NCBI RefSeq assembly: GCF_000189635.1
Contig: NW_002476437.1
Location: 70,005-134,004, forward strand
Direction of reading: 5' to 3'
From: Tetrahymena thermophila SB210
Taxonomy: Eukaryota > Ciliophora > Oligohymenophorea > Hymenostomatida > Tetrahymenidae
Length of the DNA stretch: 64,000 bases
Below are positions 12,821 to 25,266 of this stretch, in pieces. The translations under genes and the position numbers were made by a program. The notes beneath the pieces are model-generated. The model had not been told where the DNA came from. It ran no database searches and saw only the letters and a list, made by a program, of their open reading frames with translations. Each line of letters starts with the position of its first letter. Position 1 is the stretch's first letter.

Positions 12821-15800
12821 TCAATAAGATTTAGTTGAGATGGCCAATCTCTCTAATGAGGAAGTTAAATCCTCTATTTAGTAAGCTGTAGTAGGCCACT
12901 TTTGAACCAATTTTGGAAGATGGAGATATCCAAGATAAGCTAAAGGATGTAAGAAAAGAGGTGTGTTATTGAAATAAGAGTAAGGTTTCCTTAATGGAAC
13001 AACAAGCATAAATTGTCTAGTAATAATTAAGTTAAAACCCATTTTTAGCTTATCTATTTATTATTTTAAATATATCTTGCATATTTCATAATATAAATAA
13101 AATTTACCTTCAGGATGCACACATAGAGCATCAACAATTTTTCTATACTTTTTAATTAATTTTTTCTTTTTGATTTTTAGATCCTTAAAATAGTAGATAG
13201 CATGCTCAAATTACAATGACGGGACTATATTTAAATATTATAAATTATAATTGCAGATAAAATATAAAAAATATTCTTACTTGTGTGGTAGCATTTAACT
13301 TTTCTTGCTTTAGGTTTATCAAATAAAATAGATTATTCAAATGGAAGGTTTGTTATATGAGGCTCTTATTCATTTAATTAATCTGAGAGGTGAGGAATAA
13401 TGCTTTAATTTGTATGAATTGAATTCATAAATTTTCTCAAAAAGAGGTTCACTATGCCTGTAGAGAGAGGTAGATGAGTTTTGAAACCAAATGGGAGTAC
13501 TTGATATGTAATAATGCAGCATATTTTTTTCATAACTTTGCTGATCATTTTCCAATCTAATTTGGACAAGGGCTTGTTAATGTCTATCCAATCTCTGCTG
13601 CATCTACTTTTAAATTCATAATCAATAGGGGCAATTAATAATTCCTCTTCATCTAAAATATTTCCAATATTTTAATTATTTTGATCATCTGCATTTAACT
13701 CTTTCTCTTTATCAGCACCATCTTATATTTTTTTTTACTGCTCATTGTAAAGTTCTCTTTGTTTTTTGCCATTCTCTCTTAGTTTTCTATCTCTTTAAGT
13801 TCTACTAAAATCTATAACATTTATAGCTTATGGATCTAAGAGTAACTTTTTATTATTCTCAAATAAGATATCAATAGAAGTTTATTCATACTCTATGTAT
13901 TCTTGTTCAACGCTAAAGTTTTACTGTTGAGATGGCTGCTCATCATGATGAATATCAGCACCTTAACTATTGTTATTATTTTACTAATCTTCACTGTGAT
14001 GAGTTTAGTGAACTCGACTATCATGGTTTTAATGATTATTGTTACTATTAATGTGATTGTTGCTCACATTGCTATGTTGGTTTAAGTGACTTTAAACTTG
14101 TTCTACTTTAGCTTCTTCAACATTACTTTCTATCTTATAGTCGTCAGGGTTTAGGTTAGGATATTTTTCAAATAAAATGACCTAACCATCAAATAAAGGG
14201 TAGGGATGGAATGACAGATAATAGTTGGTGTCTTTCATCTATAAAAAAGTTGATTATTTTTAAAATTAAATTAAAAAATTTGAATTACTTTTTTTATAAT
14301 GTAAGGAGCAAGATTAAATATTTCAGGTGCAATTTCAGAATCAACACTCATTACTTCTTCAATAATAACATTTTTATTTTGCTTTTCTTTCTTGACTTCA
14401 ACTACTTCTTCTTGAATCTAATTATTAGTCTCTTATATAGCAGGTTAAGTAGCATCAACAAGTGAGGGTTGGTTTTATTCTTCTCCTTCCATGACAGTTG
14501 ATGGAATATTTTGTTGAGTAGGGTTTTAAATTTCTGCATTACTCTATTAAGGTTACTCTTCAATTTAACTTTAGCTTTCTTTATTGGGATTGACACCAAA
14601 ATCAGATTTAGTTTTTACTGCTTCAGTTTCTCTGGATTTAATATCTCGAGGAGTATTAATAGTCTTTATATCTCTAGGAGTGATACCAATCTACGAATTG
14701 TCTGTTTAATGTTTTTTTGAACCAGCTAAGCTCTTTTCTACTTCTTCTTCATTTACCTCTGGAGGATAATTATCATTAGCTGCTATTTGCTAAATATCGA
14801 CAACAGCTATTGATTAACAAAGAAATATTCATATTGATTTGTAATTTGCCAAAAATATATACCTGGGTGAATTTCTTCTTTGATAACATGAGAAATTTAT
14901 TCAGGATCTATCTTAACTTCAGGGCACAATCTCTCTTCGTATTTGACATAAAACTATATTTAATAATTAACAGATCTATTTAAAAAAATTAAATCCTCAA
15001 TTTTTGATTGATACCTAAAGACCTTCATTTATATCTGATAAGAAAATTCCCTTTACTGGATGAAGTGTAGAATCTTCATATTTTTACTTAAGAGAGTCTT
15101 AAATTTTTTCTTGAAGAGTTCTTTTACCCTTTTTAAGTTTTTTCTTTGCTGCTACTTCTTTTTCTACTTGGTTCATATTTATCTAATAAAAATGATATGT
15201 TTAAGATTTCATAAAAACTTTATTAATATTTTGTGTTTTTAATTCCTTTATCTCTCTGTCTGTTAAAAGACTCATTTAAAATAATAAAGATAAGTTCTCA
15301 CCTTAGTTGTGATAACACTCTTAAGAGAGGTAGTATCAATACCAAATTTATATTCAGCCATTTCTTTAAACTGATCGATTCCGCCAATTAATTTACCATC
15401 TAAAGTAAAGATAATAGGATTTATTTTTCTCTTAAATCCATAAGTTCTGCATATCTTTATTTTATATTTATATTGGAATGATTAAACAAAGAAAACATAT
15501 ATTTTTAAATCATAATATCTATAATTATTGAAGAAGAATATTTTCTTAAATGTTTAGTTCAAAATACAAAAGTAAATGATATACTTCATGGATATATTCT
15601 TCCCATTCTTTAGGGTGCTTAATAATTATTCTAAAATCTATATTTTTGTAAAACTTCTTAATTTCATTAGCTATGGTTTCGCACTAGTTTAATAAAAAAA
15701 TAAATTAAATTTAATGTCATTAGATTATCCATAAGAGTAATTAAGAAATTATCAGTCCATGCTATTTGATTTTATAAACTTTATTGTTTTTCTTTTTTGT

Positions 15801-15890
15801 TTTTTAATAATGAATTGAGGAACAATTTTTATATTTTACAAATGCTGTATCTTCATTATCAGCTGATCCAGCTACTGTATAACTACTCAT
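12821..15890 (-). CDS. MDH1B-type N-domain protein with adenylyltransferase-like C-terminus
   Basis: Nine exons, 795 residues: 15890-15840, 15683-15585, 15454-15302, 15182-15015, 14953-14863, 14806-14289, 14238-13281, 13224-13108 and 13053-12821. All junctions are GT...AG and all phases match. Residues 1 to about 100 resemble the N-terminal domain of human MDH1B: YTVAGSADNEDTAFCETIA, KHPKEWEEYIHEICRTYGF, NPIIFTLDGKLIGGIDQF. I see no dehydrogenase domain. A lysine-rich part follows (VAAKKKLKKGKRTLQEKI), then a long acidic, Q/N/H-rich middle with TPRDIK-type motifs. The last 80 or so residues (GFNLIITRQFMLVVPLRK, LFLHPLAYLGYLHLP) resemble the C-terminal part of ATP adenylyltransferases. MDH1B is linked to motile cilia in animals, so an axonemal role is possible. 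The C-terminal assignment is tentative. Confidence 0.7.
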
Positions 15891-16497
15891 ATTTTGCTAA
15901 TTTTACTAGGTAATTATTGACTTGATTGATTTATTAGATTTATTGAAATACTTAAATAAAGAATTGATTGAAGTTATATATATTTATTATTAACTAATAA
16001 TTAATTAAAGTACTTGTAAATATATTTATTATTGTTATGTTTTTTTTATTATCTGAATAATTAATTTAATTTAATTTTTTTTTGCATGATTGTTTGTTTG
16101 TTTATTATTGATATAAATTAATCAAAAATATAGATAAATTTTTTTGAAACATTTTCTTAATAGATTTATAATATCTCAATAAAGTATTACCGTATTAATA
16201 CCTTCTTATTTAGAATTAATTAATTGATTATGTTTTTAGTTCTGATAAAAGTACATTAACCCTACTATCTTTCAATATTTAATATATAAGTTAAAGTTTA
16301 ACTTAATTTTTCATTCAAAAACCATAAACAATTAAACAGTCAAAGATTTTTTTAAAAGTTTTATCAAAATCCTTTTAAGAGTTAGGAATAGCAATTTTGT
16401 AAAACTCAAAGGCTTCCTAGAATTTTAGAATTTATCCTCAATAATTTTTATATTATATAACATTACAATACGCTCAGGTTTAGATCAAAAATATTTA
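15891..16497. other. Divergent intergenic region
   Basis: About 600 AT-rich bases between two genes that start back to back, one leftward at 15890 and one rightward at 16498. It probably holds both promoters. No specific element recognised. Confidence 0.55.
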
Positions 16498-19400
16498 ATG
16501 AAAAAGTCTTCTGTAGTTCCATAAAATAAAAAAGTTTCTTAGTTTGCTTAATAAAGCTAAAAAGATCATGACGATGAAAGATAAAATATTCTTAAATAGC
16601 AATCTTCAATCAAGTCCGACTCTAATTCTGCAGCTTCTATAATTTAAAATCAATAAGATTAGTAAATAAATGCTAATTATTAAGCTAATTCATAAGAATA
16701 TATTGATGTCATGAAACAACAAGAGCAAATTCTTATACAAAAGGGTATAAGTTCTCCACATAAAGATATTAGAAGAGATTCAATTGATTCAAAAATGTCA
16801 GAGAGTTTTATTGATAGCGAAGCAAATAGTGATAGCGATAAAGATAGTGGTGATGAAAATAGTTTATTTGGTACACCTGAACAAAATGATTTAAAAAAAG
16901 ACTTTAGTATGCCACCTGAACTTAAATTAGACTCAGATTAAAAATAAAGCATTGAAAAAGAAAAATAAAGTCATGATTAAGGAGTTTAAGAGCTAGTTTT
17001 GAAGAAAGAATAAAGTAAAAAAAGTTTAAAACAAAAAAAAGACTCAACAAATACAAAGAGTAAACCCTTGAAAAAAAACAATAAGAAATCAAATAAATAG
17101 AAATAAGACTATTAAGATGATGATTTTACTTTAACTAATTAGGTTGGTAGAAATATACTTCATAGGTAGTGTCTCAAATAGAATGTGGAAATGATCTAAG
17201 ATTTGTTAGTTTAATATAAAAAACTTAAAGAATTAGAATATTTGAAATAATAGAAATAACAATAATAATAATTTGATGTTATAGAATTGTCACCAGATTA
17301 AGCTCTTTAAGAATATATAAATCAATTAGATAATTTTGGGAATTCTCCTCTAATCTTATGTTGTATACAATAATTTGATGATGAAGTTAACTATAGGTAT
17401 GAATGTCTTAAACTACTTTTAGAAGCTGGTGCAGATGTTAATCATCGTAACCCCAGAACACTTTGGTCTGCCCTACATTGGTCTGCTCATTATGGTGATG
17501 ACAAAAGTATTTAGCTTCTTTTGACTTTCTAAAGTAAGGATTTAAAAATCCAGACTCCTTTATTGCAACCACTCAATTTAAATTAAAACTACTAATTTAA
17601 TAAAACATACCAGTGTTTTCCAGATTAGCAAGGTCTTTTCCCTCTAGACTTAGCTGGAATATCAGTAATTCAAAATTTTATATATTTAATATGATTTATG
17701 ATAAAATTACAAATATTTGAGAGTAAATAAAACATTAATTTTTAGTGATTTGTTTGGTTTAAATTCATTTAACATTATTTTTTTGAAATAAAATAGGGTA
17801 ACTAAGATGCTGTAAATATTTTGCTTGAAAATCTCGTTTAGGATATGAAAGAAGTAGAGAAAATTCAACAAAATTAAATTCTCTTAGAAGATGAAATGTT
17901 ATTTTATCAAAGCAATCTTGATTAAAAGTTTATGAGACAGTAAAGAGTTAAATATTTGAAGTCGCCTCTCTTGAAATCTCGCTTTTTGTACTGGGCAGCC
18001 TATTATCCGGGATAAAAGTCTAAAGCATTTATCACTGCTGCTTTTGGTTTCACTTAAATCTACGTAATGGCAAGGCTGTAAATATAAACAAACTAATTTA
18101 TTTCAATATATTATTAATTTTATTTCTTTTAATTAATTAGACCTCATTAATCATTAATGACACCTTTACATGCAGCTGCAAAGAATAAAAATTTAGATGC
18201 TTTAAATATTCTTGCTGATAATATTAGATATCAAAATATTAGGGAACTAAAGGATTGGATAAAAAGAGAGTATGAAAAAAGATTACCATAAGAGTTTTTC
18301 TTCTCTAAATACTAAAATTCTGTGCTTTAAATGATTCCAGAAGAAGATCGTTTATACAAACCTTCGTTTGTTAATTAAATAAAAAAATTTGCCTAGTGGG
18401 AACATGAATTTATAATGAGCTACCGTAAGTATGAGTAGGATGAAACAAAATATACATATATTGATTAGTAAATAATAGTTTTTTTGTAAATTGTATTATT
18501 GATAATTTTATTTTAAATTAATTAAAAGGAAAGATGCCTTTGGAAATACAGCTTTGCATCTAGCTTCTATTAACGGATTTGATGAAGGAGTTGTAAAACT
18601 TCTTAATTGTGGAGCAGATATGGAAACTGGTAACAAAGAGGGGTGGAGACCAAGAGAATTAGTATAGTTTTAAACTATTAGGCAAATTTATTACTAAGCT
18701 TTAGAAAAAAATTAAGGTTTATCCCTTCAGCTTAAAAACATGAATAAATAGCTTCAGCAAACGATTAAAAAATATAAAGTAATTGTAGAAGATTAAATTG
18801 ATAATGCTAATAAAAAAAGAGAGAAAGATCTATTTGCATATGGCACTAAGCTCTTTTTACCAGATTTTGTAATTGTTTTCTCATTAGGATCAGATCCTTA
18901 AAAAGCCAAAAATAACTAAAATAGAATGAACTTCTAAATTGGTATTTTGAGAAGATCAAAGTTTAATGTTTATCTCTTAGAGTCCGTCTATCCTGACAGA
19001 TATTATTTATTAATAGGAATGCCAGAAAGATATTTGTAACAGGCTTGTAAAGAAAATAAAGTATTTTTTTATTAAAATCACTTTAAACATTATTTTATTT
19101 AATATAAATTGGTGATTTTTACAATAATTTAAAAAAAAATTTTTTCTACATTTTATTAACAAAACAGATGCAAATGAAACTAATAGACTCATATGATTAT
19201 GAACCATATAGCTTGGATCAAGTTACAAAATTTGAGCCTTTTCGTTCAAAGCAGAGACAAGAAATTATAGAAATGCAACTCAATAAAATTATAAACCTTT
19301 AAGACTTAAAATCTCAAGGATTAATAACATAATATTATAAAATGCACACATATGGAGGTAAATCAAATAATCAATCAATTTAATGAAGGTCAAAGTGTCT

Positions 19401-22400
19401 ATAATAATTTTAATCTTAATATTTTAGGTATATCTAGAATTAAACACTAATGGGTTGATGACACTAATTGGTACTGGCCTCAGCCTTTAAATTAGATGGA
19501 TGACTATTTGCTTGAAGACAAAACTTAAAACTTTACTTCGGTAACGCTTCTAAGACAATACTTTGGAGAAAAAATAGCTTTCTTTTTTGGATGGAAAAGT
19601 TTTATCACCTGCTTTATGACTTTAATTGCTGTTCCTGGTCTAGCCCTTTAAATTTATGTAATACTACAAGATTCTGACGACTACAATAACTATTTAGTTT
19701 CTTTTTATGTACTTTATGTTATGATTTGGTCAACTATTATTGTCGAGTTTTGGAAAAGAAAAACATCTGAAATAAATTATAGATGGGGTACTTTGGATAT
19801 GATGAACAATCCTGACATTCTAAATAAAACTCTAAAAGAAGATTTTATTGGTGATGAATGCATATCTACTGTCACAGGAGGTTTAACTAAATACTAAAAG
19901 AAATCAAGAACAGTAAGTAGATTTTTAAAGAATATATTTAAATTTAATTTTCATTATAAATAAACACTTAGATAATTAAATTTTTAATCTCAATGCCTAT
20001 TTTGTTTGGCTTAATGGCTTTGGTTGTCTATATATTTATTGCTATCGATGATTTTAAACAAAAATACACATCTCCTGATTCAACAGATTTTTAAAATAAT
20101 TTGTACAAAGCTATAGCCGGTGCTTTACAAGGTGTTGGAATTTAAGTTTTAAACTTTATTTATACATATTTGGCAAGATATTTTGCTCAATAAGAAAATC
20201 ATAAATATATTTTCCAATATGAAAGATCAATTATTTATAAGCTTATGTCATTTAAAGTACTGAATAGTTATTTTGCACTATTTTACATTGCTTATATTTA
20301 AAAAGATTCTAATTTTTAGACTCTTTTTTATATGCTCCTACCAATTATGCTCATCAAATAAGTAAATAAATATAAAAATAAAATTGATAAATTATTTATT
20401 TATTTATTTATTAAATCAAAAAAGATTAATTACACCATATTAAATGTGTGGCTACCTATTTTCTTGTATAATAGAGCAGAAAAGAATTATTTTAAGCAAG
20501 TAAACAAAAAAATTATGGATCACGAAAATATTTAAGGTTAAGTTATGCCAGAAAAAAGAAAAGAAAATTAGGATATAATTGAGCAATACTGGAACGATAT
20601 TTCAAAAGAAGATATGAAAAACCTTTCAAGAGCAGTCATTTCTTTGCAGGAAGGTGAAGAAGTAAAAGGTGATAAAAACGATCCTAATCCTACAATTAAA
20701 TTAATTAAATACATTGACGTAGATTCAATCGAGTTAAATTCTCTAAGGCAAGAATTCTTAGATACCGTTAATTTCTATGCTGATGGGTTTATTGATTTAG
20801 GCTATATTACTTTATTTGCTTCAGCGTTCCCAATAGGTCCTTTCGTTGCATTAATCATGAATTCTTTAGAAATTAGAAATAAATTAAATGTATTTATGTA
20901 TATCCTCAAGCGTCCTACATGTTAAAGATGTGCTGGAATTGGTGATTGGCTCTTTATTTGGGAAACATTTTCATTCGTCTCAGTGGTATGATTATAAATT
21001 CAAATTTCTTTATTTTATCAAAATATATCTTATCAAACATTTTAAATTTAAATTTTGATAAATTAGCATTTTTTTATTTTTAGTATTACAATTTTAAATT
21101 TTTATCTGATTTAATAATTTACTAATAAATTATTAATTCAATCTATCTTTGAAAGATAAAAAATGGGGTGAGGAGTTCTCTCCAAGACTTTTTCAAAAAA
21201 CATTCTTTAATTCATTTATATTAAAAATGTTTTTTGATATTTATTTTATTTTTTAAAATTAAATCCCTGTATAAATCAACTATAATTTAAAAAAAAAAAT
21301 AATCAATAATTTTAAAATTAAAGATTACAAATATAGGCTTGCTCTACTATAAAGATTAGAAACTGATAGATTTATTTTTGGATCCTAATTAATATAGTAC
21401 ATCAGAATTCTAAACCATTAAAGTTTGGTTATATATTTGTCTTGGTATTGCCATAGTAATATTGAAGTATATATTCCAAGAGCTTATTTAAGATAAGCCA
21501 GAATGGATTATGAGAGAAGAAGAGAGATGGGCTTACTTAGAATAAATCCAAAAAGAGTATTTATTTATTTATTTATTTATTTATTTATTTTTGATAATAT
21601 TTTCTTTTAATTAATTCCATTTTAATTTTAATTTATTTTATTAAAAAGGTAAGATGAAAAATTACTTCAAAATCATAAGAAAATAAAAGATGAAGAAGAT
21701 AAAAAGAAAAAAATTGAAATAAATCAGATTAAAAAAAGATATGAAGATAAAATAGCTGAAAAAGATGAAGCTTTATTAGATTTATAGGATGAAGTTAAAT
21801 ACTATAAAGAGGCATGTCCTCCAGAAGCAATACAAAAGAGACTGAATAAGGATTAAAAATTGAATGGTAATCAAAGTCAAATTGGTAAAAGTAATCTCTT
21901 TAAGGCAAAATCTGAGTATGAATTAAAGGAATTTGGAGTTTTTAGAAGTACTTATATTAAAATTGAAAGAGAGTTGCTCATTCAAAGAATGAAATAAATT
22001 GAAAGCTTAAATGTAGGAACAATCATGATATGCAATGAATGTGGTAAAAAATTATCTGTTTTCGAATGCATAGAATGCGATTTAACCTTCTGTAAATCTT
22101 GTTTTGACGAATACCATAACTTTATTCAAAAAAATGACCATCAAATACACCTTCTAAATATAAAACATGAAGATTAGCAACTCTATTCAAAATACAACAT
22201 ATTACATATAAATGGTGAAAATAGTTACCTTTTAGAAGAAAATAGATTAGAAGTAAATTTTTTTATTTAGATTTTTTTGTTTATTTATTTAAATCTAAAA
22301 TTTCTAAAGATATTTTATTCTTTTGATATTTTATATTAAAAGTATATTAAATAGTTTTATTGAAATAATTTATTAAAAATGATTTACAAATTTTGAATGG

Positions 22401-23437
22401 TAAAATTGAAAAATTTTATTAATTAGATTTAAAAGAATACTTTTTTTATGAATAAAATAAGACAGAAAAAACAAATAATTAATATAATAATTTTAAAAAA
22501 TGAAAGAACAAAATTTTTAAATATAACAATTTTTAGAGAATAAATTCTAAATCATTTTAAGAGAAAACATGATTTTATTAAACTTTAGGCATTTAATTAA
22601 TAATTAAAGCTAATTTAGCATTTTATTTAAATTTTAATAAATATTTTAAATTAGAGTTAAACCAGATAAAAATAATTGATAAGTAAGGTTAAATCACAAT
22701 AATAAGGAAAAAATAATGTAAACAAGACCTTAGGAGATGAGAATTGGAGGAAACTTGAATATTTTGTTTTACCAACTTATGAGAAAAGTCCATAATTTTC
22801 GTAGCTTAAGGAGATTTTTGATTTGTTTAAATCTGAATACATTGATAATAACGGAATTGATGGTACTAATGAAACAATAGATTTTACAAAGGTATTTAAA
22901 CTAAAAGAAAAGCCTGAATCTAAAGGAAAATTCATATTGTAAGAAAGCAGATAATTCAGGACAATTTTAAACATGACAGAGTTCAATATAGAGGAAAAAT
23001 TATTTTTAAATAGAATTGCTTTCCTTGTTTTTAAAAGATACAGATAAAAGGTCACCTTTAAAAACTTTTATAGTCTTTGCAAAATACTTCAAGTAAATTA
23101 ATTAATTATCCATGACATTTAATTCAACAAAACCAATCAATTATTCAAATAGGAAGGCTATTCTGAGCAAAAGTTTATCTTACTTTTAGATTTTATAGAC
23201 GAGGACGATAGCTAAGAAATTGATAAAGATGAAATTAAGAAAATATTTTATACCAGTTTCCTTTAAACTTGTGAAGATTAAAAGAAAATTGACCCTATCA
23301 TTGATAACTTATTTGCATCGTCATTTAATGGTAGTATGAGTAAGTTAGAAATCGGAAAGAGATTTATATATTCATAAGAATAGAATCCTATGCTTTACTC
23401 ATTTTTGGTCTCATTAGTCTAAGATAGAAAGAATTGA
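16498..23437 (+). CDS. Ankyrin-anoctamin-B-box-EF-hand membrane protein
   Basis: Twelve exons, 1,830 residues, all phases consistent: 16498-17664, 17797-18077, 18141-18467, 18529-19060, 19168-19357, 19428-19912, 19972-20361, 20425-20985, 21324-21556, 21649-22252, 22655-23092, 23153-23437. After a charged N-terminus come ankyrin repeats (about 280-380, 490-515 and 595-630; DAFGNTALHLASINGF). An anoctamin/TMEM16 core follows at about 835-1390, with GEKIAFFFGWKSF, IVEFWKRKTSEINYRWGTLD, ITLFASAFPIGPFVALIMNS and GLLYYKDQK. Then comes a charged coiled coil and a B-box zinc finger at about 1517-1560 (CNEC, CIEC, CKSC, then histidines). An EF-hand loop, DEDDSQEIDKDE, is near 1753. Anoctamins are Ca2+-activated channels or lipid scramblases. 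The extra EF-hand suggests a second Ca2+ input; that is inference. The start at 16498 is preferred over 16711 because the upstream frame is coding-like. Confidence 0.88.
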
Positions 23438-23471
23438 ATAAATAATATAATAAAATAAAGAATAATTTTGA

Positions 23472-23919
23472 AAATATAAAATAATAAGATTAATTTAATT
23501 ATAATCTATTGATAAACATTTAATTTTCTAGAAATTAATCATTAAAAATCCAAGATTAAAATAATAACTAAGCATTAAATTATATTTCTATTTTTTGTTT
23601 GTTTGTTTTTTATAAACTAAAATATTTAAAGTGAGTTAATTCAATAAAATATTTTAATTAAAAATTTATTTTGTTAAAATGTGGTAAGAAAATCAAAAAA
23701 TAAAATTATAAGATAAATTTAATTGTAATCTATTGATAAACATTTAATTTTCTAGAAATTAATCATTAAAAATCCAAGATTAAAATAATAACTAAACATT
23801 AAATTATATTCTATTTTTTGTTTGTTTGTTTTTTATAAACTAAAATATTTAAAGTGAGTTAATTCAATAAAATATTTTAATTAAAAATTTATTTTGTTAA
23901 AATGTGGAAAGAAAATCAT
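23472..23919. repeat. 224-bp near-perfect tandem duplication
   Basis: Two head-to-tail copies, about 23472-23695 and 23696-23919, differ by only a few bases and one single-base gap. Both contain GATAAACATTTAATTTTCTAG and TTTTTTGTTTGTTTGTTTTT and end in GTGGtAAGAAAATCA. It begins 35 bases after the stop codon of the anoctamin-fusion gene. The near identity implies a recent duplication. I see no gene in it. Confidence 0.85.
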
Positions 23920-24115
23920 TAAAAATTGAGATTTTATTTATTTATAAAAAGTGTCTCATTTATTAGAATTTATTTGGAAGATTTTTTTGCAAAAAGCCTT
24001 ATCATTCAATGAAAATTTAGTTTGTTTAAATACTACTATATAATATAATGCTGGTTGGTTTGTTAATTGAATGTGTAACTAAAGTAAAATAAGTAATTTA
24101 AAATAAAAAAAATAA

Positions 24116-24643
24116 ATGTAATTAATCAGGACTGACTTGCTAGAATCTTACATATCATTCTTTTATTTGGAAGATTTTGATGATTATAAATATTTTCTAT
24201 AGAAATTTCTTTTAAATAATGCTTTTTTGATAAATTAAGACTAACTATGATTGATTGACTTCCACTTAGAAGCTTGAGTTATAGATACAAGATAAAATAT
24301 TTCATTCGATTAGAATAATTGGATGAATGTGCATTTCTATCGAAAGTAATATTTAGCATATGAATACCTATGTTTTATGTAAAAATGGATATAAATGAAG
24401 ATGAAATTTTCGAGAAAAATCTAGATATTTATTTTAAAGAAGACAGATATAATAATATTTAACCGTTTGAAGATTATTTAAGTCAAATATGTAGAAGAAA
24501 TTAAAGAAAAACAAGATTCTACTTATAATTTTGATTCTTATTTTAAAAAAGAGATGGCTTTTTAATCTATTTTATTTTTGAATTGTCCTAAATTGTTTTA
24601 GTAAGCTTATTGCTTGAATGAAAACAGAAAAAGATCAAAATGA
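24116..24643 (+). pseudogene. Decayed gene of unknown family
   Basis: Several short coding-like stretches lie in order on the plus strand but in different frames. Examples are LLESYISFFYLEDFDDYKYF near 24125-24190, WMNVHFYRKQYLAYEYL near 24320-24370, IYFKEDRYNNIQPFEDYL near 24430-24480, and IKEKQDSTYNFDSYFKKEMA near 24500-24560. Several frame breaks separate them and I found no GT...AG introns that would reconcile them. The composition matches local protein-coding sequence, with mixed polar and aromatic residues. I do not recognise the parent family. A real gene with very unusual introns is the alternative. Confidence 0.45.
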
Positions 24644-24821
24644 ATTATTAATTGATTGATTTGTTGTAGTTGATATCATTAAAATAAAACGCTAATGGTG
24701 ATTGATACGAATACAAATAAATAGTTAATATGCATGCAATTAAAGAATATATTTAAGAACTTTTTAATATTTTAATCAACTATTTAGATTTAAAATAATT
24801 TCTTTGTATATTTGAAGAAAA

Positions 24822-25266
24822 TCAATTCTTGTGGAGAACACCGAGGATATCAGTATCTCTGTAAACAAAGAATTCACCATCCTTTAAATTAATCTTGGAA
24901 CCACCGTAGTCGGGTAAGACAACTATATCACCAACTTTAACGCCCAAAGGAATAACCTTACCATTGTTGTCAAAGTTACCTATTATATTAAAATGTTAAT
25001 AATTAAAAATGATATTGATTTAATCTTGAGTTTGATTCATATTTTGCTGCTTCTTAAGTTTCTTAAGTGCTATATTTGTTTGTTGTTATAAAACTAAATT
25101 CTAATGATAATTAATTACCAGGACCAGCAGAAACAATTTCACCATAGGCAGTCTTATCAGCAGGGTCTTAGAGGATGATACCAGTTCTAGTCTTGGTTTC
25201 AGCTTCGAACTTCTTAACGAGGATTCTGTTGAAGGTGGGAACTAATCTCTTGAAGACGGAGGTCAT
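24822..25266 (-). CDS. HSP10: Mitochondrial chaperonin 10 (Hsp10/GroES)
   Basis: Two exons, 25266-25119 and 24979-24822, with a 139-base intron. The product is 101 residues, the normal Hsp10 length. Typical family sequence is present throughout: KRLVPTFNRILVKKFEAETK, then GIILQDPADK, GEIVSAGPG at the mobile-loop and barrel region, VKVGDIVVLPDYGGSKI and GEFFVYRDTDILGVL at the end. Hsp10 caps Hsp60 in the mitochondrial matrix and assists folding of imported proteins. It has no added presequence, which is usual for Hsp10. The codons are visibly richer in C-ending forms than those of the neighbours, as expected of a highly expressed ciliate gene. Confidence 0.97.

Noticed and set aside
12811-13030. 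Apparent plus-strand broken gene (LSNEEVKSSIQQ... then a frame change)
   Set aside because: The minus strand here is the last exon of the nine-exon gene, with correct splice sites and phase. The plus-strand reading is its shadow.
13370-13555. Minus-strand frame MENDQQSYEKNMLHYY...
   Set aside because: It overlaps, in another frame, the seventh exon of the nine-exon gene, which is open through the whole interval and joins in phase on both sides.
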